Source: JANSWY01 sp965243755 (GTDB taxonomy: Bacteria > Bacteroidota > Bacteroidia > Cytophagales > Cyclobacteriaceae). From it: a stretch of 64,000 bases of DNA. Below the pieces are notes generated by a model that saw only the letters and a program-made list of their open reading frames with translations, did no database searches and was not told where the DNA came from. The stretch is from the NCBI GenBank assembly GCA_965243755.1, contig CBDEVW010000004.1, forward strand, positions 248,001 through 312,000, read 5' to 3'. A program made the position numbers and the translations under genes. Numbering within the stretch: the stretch's first letter is position 1; each line of letters starts with the position of its first letter. Below, piece by piece: positions 43,691 to 51,732 of the stretch.

Positions 43691-43827
43691 TTAACTTCTT
43701 TAATATTTGGTGGTTATGAAAGCCAATCTGAAAGTCAGGGACCAAAAACTATAGGAGCAAAATCAGGAACCAAAAACTAAGAACACTAAGAACCAGAAAT
43801 GAAAAAAAAACCAGGAACTAAATACAA

Positions 43828-44853
43828 ATGGAAGAAAGAAAAGAAATAGCGGATTTGGGTGAGTTTGGGTTGATCAAGCACCTTTCGGAAAAGTTTGAAA
43901 ATGTACAGGAAAGTACTGTAAAAGGAATTGGTGATGATGCAGCTGTTATAGACAAAGGAGACCACTATGAGATCATTTCTTCTGATATGTTGTTGGAAGG
44001 TGTTCATTTTGATTTGTCTTATGCACCACTACCGCATTTAGGTTTTAAAGCAATTGCGGTTAATATATCAGACATTGCTGCGATGAATGGTGTGCCAAGG
44101 CAGGTGACTGTAAACATTGGCATTAGCAATCGGTTTTCATTGCAGGCTGTTGAGGCCCTTTATCAGGGAATAAAATATGCTTGCGATGGCTATAAGGTAG
44201 ATTTGGTTGGGGGAGATACTACAAGCACACCGTCTGGTTTGGTAATATCTGTGACTGCTATCGGCACAGTGGATAAGGATAAGATCACTTACAGAAGCAC
44301 CGCGAAGGAAAATGATATTGTTTGTGTTACGGGAGATCTTGGAGGAGCTTATGTGGGATTGCAGGTATTGGAAAGAGAGAAGCAGGTATTTTTGGCCAAT
44401 CCTAATATGCAGCCTCAACTGGAACAATATGATTACCTGGTGAGAAGGCAACTTAGAGCTGAAGCACGTACCGATATTATTCATGAGCTGAGGGATTTGG
44501 GTGTAGTGCCTACAGCAATGATTGATGTATCCGATGGACTGGCCTCTGATCTGTTTCATATTTGTGAGCAATCAGAGATGGGAGTAGCGATTTATGAGGA
44601 CAAGTTACCAATCGATAAGTCAACATACGATACGGCTGTGGAGTTTAACCTCGACCCAATTACTTGTGTGCTAAATGGGGGCGAAGATTACGAATTGCTC
44701 TTTACACTCAAACAGGAGGACTTTGAAAAAATTAAGAAACATCCGGATATAGCAACAATAGGCTATATGCACCCGGCAAAAAAGGGAAAAGTGTTTGTGA
44801 CCAAAAACAATAACGTGGTTGAATTAAAAGCTCAGGGTTGGAAACATTTTTAG
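43828..44853 (+). CDS. thiL: Thiamine-monophosphate kinase
   Basis: The protein has 341 residues. It phosphorylates thiamine monophosphate to the diphosphate cofactor using ATP. Family signatures are FGLIKHLSEKF, KGIGDDAAVIDKGDHYEII, DMLLEGVHFDLSYAP and GFKAIAVNISDIAAMNG, with VDLVGGDTTSTPSGL and VTGDLGGAYVGLQ. Mg/ATP-binding aspartates (GDDAAV, GGDTT, DVSDGL) are intact. The gene stands alone between a repeat-rich spacer and a strong terminator. Confidence 0.95.
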   Translation: MEERKEIADLGEFGLIKHLSEKFENVQESTVKGIGDDAAVIDKGDHYEIISSDMLLEGVHFDLSYAPLPHLGFKAIAVNISDIAAMNGVPRQVTVNIGISNRFSLQAVEALYQGIKYACDGYKVDLVGGDTTSTPSGLVISVTAIGTVDKDKITYRSTAKENDIVCVTGDLGGAYVGLQVLEREKQVFLANPNMQPQLEQYDYLVRRQLRAEARTDIIHELRDLGVVPTAMIDVSDGLASDLFHICEQSEMGVAIYEDKLPIDKSTYDTAVEFNLDPITCVLNGGEDYELLFTLKQEDFEKIKKHPDIATIGYMHPAKKGKVFVTKNNNVVELKAQGWKHF

Positions 44854-44872
44854 AAGGCTGATAAAAAGAAAT

Positions 44873-44904
44873 AAAGAAGGAAGCCAGGGTTCTTCCTTCT
44901 TTTC
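44873..44904. terminator. Bidirectional terminator between thiL and the M56-TonB gene
   Basis: An 11 bp perfect stem, AAAGAAGGAAG (44873-44883) with CTTCCTTCTTT (44892-44902), has an 8-base loop and an adjoining T-rich stretch. It serves the convergent genes on either side. Confidence 0.85.
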
Positions 44905-44910
44905 TAATTA

Positions 44911-46188
44911 CTACAATTTGAATGAAATCGGGAGTACCATTTTTGCGTTTACCGGCTGACCAGCGATTTCACCTGGCTTCCATCCAGACATATTGGAAAT
45001 CACTCTGGCTGCTTCAGTTTCAAATTTTCTGGTATAAGTGGCTTTAGTTTCATCATCCAATGCTGTCAGGATTTTGGTTTTAATACAAGAGACATCCTTG
45101 ATATTACCGGTCTTATCAATTACAAATGAGACATAAGTTTTAGCCTCCACTTTATTTTCCATGGCCATAACAGGGTACTTTATTGAACTACCCAAAGCAG
45201 CACTGAGGTTCTCAAATCCCCCGTTAAATGAAGGTGCTACATCAAATCCTTCTGTATAAACTTTGCTTTCAGTTTCTACCGGATTTTGTGTGGGAAGTTC
45301 GGTACCGTCACAACTAACGATCGCAAACACAACCGCAATTGCCAACACAGGAATGATATACCTGATTGGGTTCATTTCATTGGTTTTCTTTTTCATCATT
45401 TTAATTCGTTTTAAAGTAATAGATTTATAAAACCCAATTGGATTATTTGAAGGGCTTCCAAAATGGTTGCCCAGGCTTAAGCCAACATTTGAAAGTGTCT
45501 GATTCACCAGTAGATTGATGTATTTGCCAGAATCCAAATACGCAATGACCCCTTGATCTGCCTGATATTCGTGAACTAATTTTAGCGCATTTGAATATAA
45601 GTGCACCATGGGGTGGAACCAGAAGATCGTTTTAACCATTTCCAGGATGATTAAATCAATACCATGTTTAAGTCGAACATGAACATATTCATGGGCCAGA
45701 ACTTGTTTTTGATCATCCTCATTTAATGATTCAGCATTAAAGAAAATTGCATTTTGAAATGTGAATGTACCAAGATCTCTTTGCATCAGATATAAATCTG
45801 CATCGTTGTACTTTTTTCTTACAGATTCATATTTCAATAATCGTAACCGGTACAGTTGATACAGCAATTTGGTGGTGACCAGGAGTAATCCTACACCATA
45901 AATCCACCAGCAAATCTCACCAACAATTTCACCAGGCATAGGGGAGGTATTGCCCAAACTATTCACCACGATTTCATCCAAACTTACTTCAGGTGATAAG
46001 GAAATCTCACCTACCCGAATGCCAGATAAACTGATCAATGGGAATAAGCAGCAAAGCAGTAAACTACCAACCAAATAAATCCTGACAAATTGAAACCTGG
46101 TTTCATTACGCAAAAACAGTAGATAAACTACATAGCAGATGGCTAACCCAAGTGTAAGTTCCAGGATATAGTTTAGTACACTAGTCAT
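44911..46188 (-). CDS. BlaR1-like M56 metallopeptidase with C-terminal TonB domain
   Basis: The protein has 425 residues with four N-terminal membrane helices up to about residue 115. It has a cytosolic zinc-peptidase domain with HEYVH (His166-Glu167-His170) and a later glutamate in HEYQADQG, a further membrane helix at 278-292, and a periplasmic C-terminal domain (about 310-425, YPVMAMENKVEAKTYVSFVI then VSCIKTKILTALDDE) of the TonB_C type. In BlaR1/MecR1 the same zinc domain inactivates the BlaI repressor after sensing beta-lactams; here the penicillin-binding sensor is absent and is replaced by TonB_C. It overlaps the blaI-like gene by 8 bases. Confidence 0.9.
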   Translation of the reverse strand: MTSVLNYILELTLGLAICYVVYLLFLRNETRFQFVRIYLVGSLLLCCLFPLISLSGIRVGEISLSPEVSLDEIVVNSLGNTSPMPGEIVGEICWWIYGVGLLLVTTKLLYQLYRLRLLKYESVRKKYNDADLYLMQRDLGTFTFQNAIFFNAESLNEDDQKQVLAHEYVHVRLKHGIDLIILEMVKTIFWFHPMVHLYSNALKLVHEYQADQGVIAYLDSGKYINLLVNQTLSNVGLSLGNHFGSPSNNPIGFYKSITLKRIKMMKKKTNEMNPIRYIIPVLAIAVVFAIVSCDGTELPTQNPVETESKVYTEGFDVAPSFNGGFENLSAALGSSIKYPVMAMENKVEAKTYVSFVIDKTGNIKDVSCIKTKILTALDDETKATYTRKFETEAARVISNMSGWKPGEIAGQPVNAKMVLPISFKL

Positions 46189-46570
46189 TGTTCTCCTCCT
46201 TTAATTCATCTTTTACTTCATTTAGCAGTTCATCCAATTCGGTGATGTCCATGTTGTGTTCTTTCGCAAAAAACGAAACCATCTTCTGGAATGAGCCACT
46301 GAAATAATCGGAAACCAGGTTTTTCATGAAGAAACTCCTGTATTCATCCTTTCCTATAATGGGGTAGTACTCATGACTTTTTCCATAAGATTTAAATCCA
46401 ACGAATTCTTTCTTAACCAGAATTCTGACAATAGTGGAGACCGTATTGTATGCAGGTTTTGGGGAAGGCATTTTATCTATAATGTCTTTCACAAATCCTT
46501 TCTCAATTTCCCACAGTATTTTCATTATCTGCTGTTCGGCCTTAGTAAGCTCCTTCATGGATTCTAACAT
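46181..46570 (-). CDS. BlaI/MecI/CopY-family repressor
   Basis: The protein has 129 residues with a winged-helix DNA-binding domain: ELTKAEQQIMKILWEIEKGF, then VKDIIDKM, PAYNTVSTIVRILVKKEFVG and the wing KSYGKSHEYYPII, followed by a dimerisation helix (LVSDYFSGSFQKMVSFF). The partner protease overlaps its end by 8 bases, the standard organisation for repressor plus inactivating sensor. Three palindromes just upstream (46590-46625) are its likely operators. A second in-frame ATG at 46558 is an alternative start. Confidence 0.92.
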   Translation of the reverse strand: MLESMKELTKAEQQIMKILWEIEKGFVKDIIDKMPSPKPAYNTVSTIVRILVKKEFVGFKSYGKSHEYYPIIGKDEYRSFFMKNLVSDYFSGSFQKMVSFFAKEHNMDITELDELLNEVKDELKEENND

Positions 46571-46589
46571 TTGATTGAGACAAATGTAT

Positions 46590-46625
46590 AACTAAATCTT
46601 TAGTTTACAAACTAAAACTTTAGTT
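46590..46625. promoter_or_regulatory. Tandem palindromic operators for the BlaI-like repressor
   Basis: Two perfect palindromes of the form AACTAAA-NN-TTTAGTT occur at 46590-46605 and 46610-46625, 20 bases apart (two helical turns). A third overlapping palindrome TTTAGTTT-AC-AAACTAAA spans 46599-46616. They sit between the divergent repressor gene (start 46570) and the DUF3109 gene. Confidence 0.85.
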
Positions 46626-46661
46626 TTTGTAATCTTTTGTGATTTTGAACAAGGAGACCGG

Positions 46662-46693
46662 TTTGGCAATTCGTTCCAACCAATGTAGTTTTG
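46662..46693 (+). promoter_or_regulatory. Bacteroidota-type promoter before the DUF3109 gene
   Basis: TTTG at 46662-46665 is followed after 20 bases by TAGTTTTG (46686-46693), an exact TAnnTTTG match with normal spacing. The expected transcription start would fall on or next to the ATG at 46699, so the mRNA may be leaderless. It overlaps neither palindrome but is close enough to be affected by the repressor. Confidence 0.5.
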
Positions 46694-46698
46694 CAGTT

Positions 46699-47262
46699 AT
46701 GATTATTTTGGATAATGCGGTACTTTCAGATGACATCAAAGAGAATTTTTTTGTGTGCAATCTGGAAAAGTGCAAAGGAGCCTGTTGTGTTGAAGGAGAT
46801 TTGGGAGCACCACTTGAAAAGGATGAGTTACTGGAAATCGAAAATAATCTTGAAACCATCAAACCATATTTGTCTGAGGAAGGGTTGAAGGCAATTGAAG
46901 AAAATGGGCCTTACCTATTGGATGAAGAAGGGGATTACTCCACCACCACCATTGGAAACAGGGAGTGTGCCTTTGCTATCTACGATGATCAGGGCATTCT
47001 GAAATGTGGTATTGAACAAGCCTATATGGATGGTAAAATTGATTGGAAAAAGCCAATTTCCTGCCACCTATACCCAATAAGAATTACCAAATATGATCAT
47101 TACGATGCATTGAACTATGATCGATGGGATATTTGTTCACCTGCATGTGATTTTGGGGCTCAACTTAAGGTCCCAATCTACAAATTTCTGAAAGATGCCC
47201 TTGTGCGAAAATATGGAAAAGAGTGGTATGATGCACTTGTGAAGTTGATTGAAGAGGATTAG
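46699..47262 (+). CDS. DUF3109 family protein (cysteine-rich, YkgJ-like)
   Basis: The protein has 187 residues from ATG 46699; a GTG at 46639 would add 20 residues that do not resemble the family. Eight cysteines are arranged as in DUF3109: NFFVCNLEKCKGACCVEGDL, RECAFAIYDD, LKCGIEQAYMDGKI, ISCHLYPIRI and WDICSPACDFGA. The pattern suggests bound metal or an iron-sulfur cluster, but no biochemical role is established for the family. It precedes the GTP cyclohydrolase cluster by 53 bases and may or may not be part of it. Confidence 0.9.
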   Translation: MIILDNAVLSDDIKENFFVCNLEKCKGACCVEGDLGAPLEKDELLEIENNLETIKPYLSEEGLKAIEENGPYLLDEEGDYSTTTIGNRECAFAIYDDQGILKCGIEQAYMDGKIDWKKPISCHLYPIRITKYDHYDALNYDRWDICSPACDFGAQLKVPIYKFLKDALVRKYGKEWYDALVKLIEED

Positions 47263-47315
47263 CCTGCCTTACCGTTATTTTTAATTAATATCTGAAGCAA
47301 CCATTTTCCTGATTC

Positions 47316-47957
47316 ATGAGTTTTGGTTCCACCAAAGTTCATATCATGTTCAAAGAAGAATTCAAAAGCTCATGGTTAGTTGAATCCCGACTACCAACAA
47401 AACACGGTTTGTTTGATGTATTAGCCTTTAAAAGCGAGTTTCATACGTTCCCTCATATTGTTTTGAAGAAAGGTGATATTTCTTCGAAAGAAATCATTGA
47501 TGTTCGCATTCACTCTGAATGCATGACCGGAGACGTATTTTCTTCATTGAGATGTGAATGCGGTGATCAACTTGATTTTTCAATGAACTGGATTCAAAAT
47601 CATGGTGGCTTATTAATCTATCTACGGCAGGAAGGCAGGGGAATTGGTCTGGTAAACAAACTGAAGGCTTATAATTTACAGGACAAAGGACTGAATACTA
47701 AAGAAGCCAATTTAACATTGGGATTTCACAGTGATCTACGAACATATGAAGTGGCCGTAGACATATTAAGGTTCCTTAAGGTGGGTAAAATACGGTTGCT
47801 AACCAACAATCCTGAAAAAATTGATGCTTTTAAAGATTCTGGGGTAACGATAATTGATAGAATTCCTATTGAAATATCACCATCTGCAGAAAACTTAAAG
47901 TATCTTAAAACAAAAAAGGTGGAAATGGGACACCTGCTGACCAAACTAAATGACTGA
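47316..47957 (+). CDS. GTP cyclohydrolase II family protein (RibA-type)
   Basis: The protein has 213 residues. It would open the GTP imidazole ring to give diaminopyrimidine product. The motif RIHSECMTGDVFSSLRCECG contains the zinc cysteines Cys69, Cys80 and Cys82. The catalytic segment LRQEGRGIGLVNKLKAYNLQ is intact, as is LLTNNPEKID. No DHBP synthase domain is fused, unlike most riboflavin enzymes in this phylum. The gene starts an 11-gene run with overlaps or tiny gaps, so it probably provides the pyrimidine precursor for a pathway other than riboflavin. Confidence 0.92.
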   Translation: MSFGSTKVHIMFKEEFKSSWLVESRLPTKHGLFDVLAFKSEFHTFPHIVLKKGDISSKEIIDVRIHSECMTGDVFSSLRCECGDQLDFSMNWIQNHGGLLIYLRQEGRGIGLVNKLKAYNLQDKGLNTKEANLTLGFHSDLRTYEVAVDILRFLKVGKIRLLTNNPEKIDAFKDSGVTIIDRIPIEISPSAENLKYLKTKKVEMGHLLTKLND

Positions 47958-47959
47958 TT

Positions 47960-48895
47960 ATGATTTGGGATTTATTAGTAAGAATAAGAAATGTATTAGA
48001 AAAGCAAAGTAAACCCATTGACTATATTTCAGTAACTGGTTCTTTAAATTCGTATGAAATTTCTTTTGATATTACAGATAGGCCATGTCTGCTGGTTATA
48101 GTATTTGAGCAAAAAGATATTACACTAAATACGGCGTTATTTATAGCTGAAACTCCACTAAAAGTTCTTTGTTTAAAAAAAGGCAACCTAACCAGCGACC
48201 AACTTGCTGAGTTACAAATGTACCTACCATATGCGCTCATTCCGTACTTCGCCAGGAAACTCAATAAATGTTTTGCAATCTCACACTTTGCGCAAACGCT
48301 TGATGGTAAAATAGCGTCGATCTCAGGAGACAGCAAATGGATAGGAAATGAAGAAAATCTTATTCACGCACACAAAATGAGGGCGCTGTGTGATGGTGTA
48401 TTAATTGGTTCCAAAACACTGGAAATAGATAATCCCAGACTAAATGTAAGGCATGTTAAAGGTGAAGATCCGATTAAAATAATTCTTGGAGGCGATTCCC
48501 TTGATTTGACCATGTTCAATGCGATAGATGAAAAATCAATTGTTATTTGTCATAATCATTACACATTACAGGATCAGCGGTTTAAAAAGATTAACCTCAA
48601 CAGCAATTCGCAATATGATCCCAGAGAATTGTTGCGGCAGCTGTATTCTTTAGGGATCCAATCTATCTATATTGAAGGAGGTTCATTTACCACTTCGAAA
48701 TTTTTAAAGATGGAATCCTTAGATCAGATCCAAATCCATATCTCCGCGAAAATACTTGGATCTGGGACCGCTTCATTTCAGTTCTCAGGTATTTCCAGTA
48801 TGGCCGAGGCACTCGAATTTGAAGATGCTGAATTTGTGTCTGTAGGTGATGAAATTATGTTTATAGGAAATCGAAAAGTTAATGGAGATTCTTGA
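47960..48895 (+). CDS. RibD C-terminal-like pyrimidine reductase
   Basis: The protein has 311 residues. The C-terminal 200 residues match the RibD_C/dihydrofolate-reductase fold: ISHFAQTLDGKIASISGDSKWI (residues 107-128), HKMRALCDGVLIGSKTLEID, NPRLNVR, and IQSIYIEGGSFTTSKFL. The first 100 residues are not the RibD cytidine-deaminase domain; they may be a divergent or different domain. In riboflavin synthesis this reductase follows GTP cyclohydrolase II and deamination, so a deaminase would be needed from elsewhere. It sits 2 bases after the RibA gene and overlaps the next by 14. Confidence 0.85.
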   Translation: MIWDLLVRIRNVLEKQSKPIDYISVTGSLNSYEISFDITDRPCLLVIVFEQKDITLNTALFIAETPLKVLCLKKGNLTSDQLAELQMYLPYALIPYFARKLNKCFAISHFAQTLDGKIASISGDSKWIGNEENLIHAHKMRALCDGVLIGSKTLEIDNPRLNVRHVKGEDPIKIILGGDSLDLTMFNAIDEKSIVICHNHYTLQDQRFKKINLNSNSQYDPRELLRQLYSLGIQSIYIEGGSFTTSKFLKMESLDQIQIHISAKILGSGTASFQFSGISSMAEALEFEDAEFVSVGDEIMFIGNRKVNGDS

Positions 48896-49826
48896 GTTAT
48901 GGCATAATAATCAGGAGAGTTGGATTCAGTCATCCCACTTTGAGATTGGAGATGATGATCAATTAATTGACCCTTGCTATTCTATGATCAGTCAGGGAAC
49001 CGAACGTAGGATGATCACTGGTCAAATCAATGGTAATTTGGCAGAAAGAATGAAAGTGCCTTATATGAAAGGTCATTTTAGTAAGAATTTCACCTATGGC
49101 TATTCAATGGTAGGCAGACTAATTAATTCTCCTGAAACAATGGTGCACTTAATGTGCCCTCATCAAACTCCGGTATACGCCAGGGCCAAAGATTACACAA
49201 GCCTTCCTGAAAATTTTGACCCAAAACTAGGCACGCTAATAAGTAATATGGAGACTGCTGTTAATGCTGTTTGGGACGCCGAAATCGAGCTGGGAGATAA
49301 AGTCCTCGTGATTGGGTTTGGGATAATTGGTGCACTAACTAGCCTAATTCTAGCTCGATGTGTTGGTGTTGACCTTGATGTAGTGGAAAAAGATGCGCAT
49401 CGGAGAGCCACTGCATGTAGAATGGGCTTGAACGCAACTGAGCATATAAATTATTCTGAATATGATGTAGTAATTAATGCTGCAGGGAACAAGCAAGCAT
49501 TAAATGATGCGACCAAATCGGTAAGAAAAGAAGGAAAAATCATTGAATTGAGTTGGTATGGTAATGAAGGTGTTTTACTTGATTTGGGGGATGACTTTCA
49601 TCATAAAAGATTAAGAATTATTTCGTCCCAGGTAAGCACAATTCCTTATAAAAAACAGCCTACATGGGATTTCAGGAAACGCAAACAGTTGGTCATTAAA
49701 TTATTGCAAGAGATTAATCCGGTCGAACTTATTGAAACGGAGGTTGATTTTAATGATACCCCTGGTTTCTATCAGCAACTCAGGATAGCTTCTCCGCCTG
49801 CAATTGGGATAATAATTAAATATTGA
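48882..49826 (+). CDS. Zinc-type alcohol dehydrogenase-like oxidoreductase (short MDR)
   Basis: The protein has 314 residues. An N-terminal GroES-like part (SMISQGTERRMI) precedes a Rossmann domain with VLVIGFGIIGALTSLILARC and VDVVEKDAHRR. The structural zinc lobe of ordinary alcohol dehydrogenases is missing, and the family cysteine ligand in the first domain is not obvious, so zinc dependence is uncertain. The substrate cannot be read. Its position between RibD-like and PTPS-like genes suggests oxidation or reduction of a pyrimidine/pterin side-chain alcohol. The start overlaps the previous gene by 14 bases. Confidence 0.75.
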   Translation: MEILELWHNNQESWIQSSHFEIGDDDQLIDPCYSMISQGTERRMITGQINGNLAERMKVPYMKGHFSKNFTYGYSMVGRLINSPETMVHLMCPHQTPVYARAKDYTSLPENFDPKLGTLISNMETAVNAVWDAEIELGDKVLVIGFGIIGALTSLILARCVGVDLDVVEKDAHRRATACRMGLNATEHINYSEYDVVINAAGNKQALNDATKSVRKEGKIIELSWYGNEGVLLDLGDDFHHKRLRIISSQVSTIPYKKQPTWDFRKRKQLVIKLLQEINPVELIETEVDFNDTPGFYQQLRIASPPAIGIIIKY

Positions 49827-49827
49827 A

Positions 49828-50202
49828 ATGTTTACAGTAACAGTTAAGGATCATATTATGATCGCACACTCACTTCCTGATCCGTTTTTTGGTCCTGCTG
49901 CTAAAATGCATGGCGCAACTTATGTGGTAGAAGTTACTTTCAAAAGGAAAGAACTCAATCAATTTAATGTGGTCATTGACATTGGTGAAGCAGGAAAAAT
50001 TACGAATGAGGTGCTGGGGAAATTGGCTTATCAAAATTTGGATGAACTGCCGGAATTTCAGGGAGTCCTTACTACAACAGAGTTTTTGGCAAAGTACATC
50101 CACGACTCTATCATGGAAAATGTTGATAAGGAATTAGCATTAAAAGTTGAATTGTTTGAATCACACATTGCTTCTGCTGCTTATGAATCAGCCTGGCCAT
50201 GA
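49828..50202 (+). CDS. 6-pyruvoyltetrahydropterin synthase/QueD-fold protein with altered active site
   Basis: The protein has 124 residues of the T-fold family. In the family three histidines bind zinc (AH and HGH) and a nearby cysteine acts as base. Here His14 (IAHSL) and His28 (MHGATY) remain, but the third position is Ala30, and the catalytic cysteine is absent from the loop between them (LPDPFFGPAAKM). The core elements VVIDIGEAG, LDELPEFQG and TTTEFLAKYIHDSI are present, as is the C-terminal glutamate of ELFESH. It is likely to process a GTP-derived pterin or pyrimidine, but not by the usual chemistry. It overlaps the following GT gene by 20 bases. Confidence 0.8.
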   Translation: MFTVTVKDHIMIAHSLPDPFFGPAAKMHGATYVVEVTFKRKELNQFNVVIDIGEAGKITNEVLGKLAYQNLDELPEFQGVLTTTEFLAKYIHDSIMENVDKELALKVELFESHIASAAYESAWP

Positions 50203-51187
50203 ACCGAAAAAGAAACTGATTATTCTGACTACTCACTTTGGAGAGGGGTTTTCTGGAGGGTCGGATGCAACTGTTGAAGTTTTTTCCAGAATTCAGGAGA
50301 ATTTCGATCAGATCATAGTTGTAGGTAACCAACTTGGAAACCATACCATTCAAAACCTCGAATTCTTGGCCTATAAAAACTGGATTCATGCCTTTTTGAT
50401 TATTAGAAAACATGCAAAGGAAAACCCATTGTATTATGGTGATTTCTATAATAGCATCATCTATTGGCTAGCTGGGGTACAATATTACTTTACCTATCAT
50501 GATAATTGGCCGGAACAGGGTGCATTGGGAGGCTGGGAAAGAATTCGGTCTGTCTGGTTTACCATCTTGTATGTATTAATTTTAAAGGGAGCAAAAGTCG
50601 CTTTTACAGTATCGGCCTTTAAGTACTCTTTTGTGCAAAAGCACAGTGGATCTGCCAAATTAATTCCCAATGGGTTTTCTTCAAAAATTTGCGAAACAAT
50701 TGATTATTCCAGGTCCACCAGTAAAATCCTGATGATTGGTAATATCGACAAAAGAAAGTATGCCCTTGCAGATAAAGTATTCAATGAAATCGATTCAAGT
50801 AAGGACTTGAGCATTGAGATATTCGGAAGAATCATAGACAAAACATTGGCAAGAAAGTTATCGAAGTATCCTTTTGTCACGCTGAAGGGGTATTCGAGGG
50901 ATATCCCCATCGCAAACTATCGATTATTGCTACACACTTCGGTCAGTGAAAGTTTCGGAATGATATTTTGTGAAGCAGCACATAACAGGATTCCGGTACT
51001 AACTTTTAATGCAGGGGGAGCCAGGGAATTGATTCCTCCAACGAATGGTGTCTTAATTGAAAAATATGATGTAAAGAAAATGGCCAGATCTCTGCTGGAT
51101 TTCCCTGGTCTGGAAGTAGATCCTGCAGCGGTTGAGCAATATAGCTGGGAAAATACTTCACGAAAATACCTGGAGCATTTAGTATGA
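50183..51187 (+). CDS. GT4-type glycosyltransferase
   Basis: The protein has 334 residues from ATG 50183; an upstream TTG is in frame, but the N-terminal loop begins right after the ATG. The fold is GT-B: a first half with FGEGFSGGSDATVEVFSRI and IPNGFSSKI, and a second half with SVSESFGMIFCEAAHNRI carrying the EX7E motif, then PVLTFNAGGARELI. Donor and acceptor are unknown. In the cluster it should add a sugar to the pterin/pyrimidine-like product or to a lipid. Confidence 0.88.
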   Translation: MNQPGHEPKKKLIILTTHFGEGFSGGSDATVEVFSRIQENFDQIIVVGNQLGNHTIQNLEFLAYKNWIHAFLIIRKHAKENPLYYGDFYNSIIYWLAGVQYYFTYHDNWPEQGALGGWERIRSVWFTILYVLILKGAKVAFTVSAFKYSFVQKHSGSAKLIPNGFSSKICETIDYSRSTSKILMIGNIDKRKYALADKVFNEIDSSKDLSIEIFGRIIDKTLARKLSKYPFVTLKGYSRDIPIANYRLLLHTSVSESFGMIFCEAAHNRIPVLTFNAGGARELIPPTNGVLIEKYDVKKMARSLLDFPGLEVDPAAVEQYSWENTSRKYLEHLV

Positions 51188-51732
51188 TCACTTATATCAT
51201 TATATTCATTTATTTGAGTTTTGCTTTGGACTTTATCGTTTGGCCGGTTGCCAGTGAAGCGTCTACGGGTCAGTTAATTTCAGGGCGAGCAAGTTTGATC
51301 AACAAAATAATGTTGGTCGTTGTTTATGCAGTTAATCTTATTTTCTTCAGTTTTCCCCTGTTGCTGGCCATTGGATGTTTAATTGATGGAGCTTATAATG
51401 CGGGATTGCTTTCCTGGTTAGGCATACCCATCGCTCTGATGGGTAGAGTAATTTCAATTCTTGGCACATTGGCACTTAGAAACTCTCCAGGAGACTCTCC
51501 AGTGACGCATTCAATTTTCAGATATACCAGAAACCCAATTACACTGGGGATTCACCTTACCAGTATTGGCTTGATTTTGTGTTTTAACCATTGGTATTTG
51601 TGGGCTGGCTTATTGTTTTCAGTAGTTAACCTTCATGTTAAAATTAAAATTGAGGAGCGTAACCTGTTTCAGGTCTTTAAGGAGTCCTACACTCTTTACT
51701 TTCAAAAAACCCCTAGGTATTTGATATGGTAG
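51184..51732 (+). CDS. Membrane methyltransferase of the ICMT/PEMT type
   Basis: The protein has 182 residues with four to five membrane segments. The conserved cytosolic part is SIFRYTRNPITLGIHLTSIG (SAM-binding RNPxY-like motif) and IKIEERNLFQVFKESYTLYF followed by TPRYLIW. The family transfers methyl groups to isoprenylcysteines or to lipid amines at the membrane. It suggests that the product is membrane-associated. It overlaps the GT gene by 4 bases and the next methyltransferase by 7. Confidence 0.82.
   Translation: MITYIIIFIYLSFALDFIVWPVASEASTGQLISGRASLINKIMLVVVYAVNLIFFSFPLLLAIGCLIDGAYNAGLLSWLGIPIALMGRVISILGTLALRNSPGDSPVTHSIFRYTRNPITLGIHLTSIGLILCFNHWYLWAGLLFSVVNLHVKIKIEERNLFQVFKESYTLYFQKTPRYLIW

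Noticed and set aside
44911..46570. BlaI/BlaR pair as beta-lactam resistance
   Set aside because: The sensor has no penicillin-binding domain and no beta-lactamase gene is in the window.
46639..46698. Upstream GTG start for the DUF3109 gene
   Set aside because: The extra 20 residues overlap the promoter and do not resemble family N-termini.
47316..48895. RibA and RibD-like genes as an ordinary riboflavin operon
   Set aside because: No ribB, ribE or ribH, no cytidine-deaminase domain in the RibD-like protein, and the following genes do not fit riboflavin synthesis.
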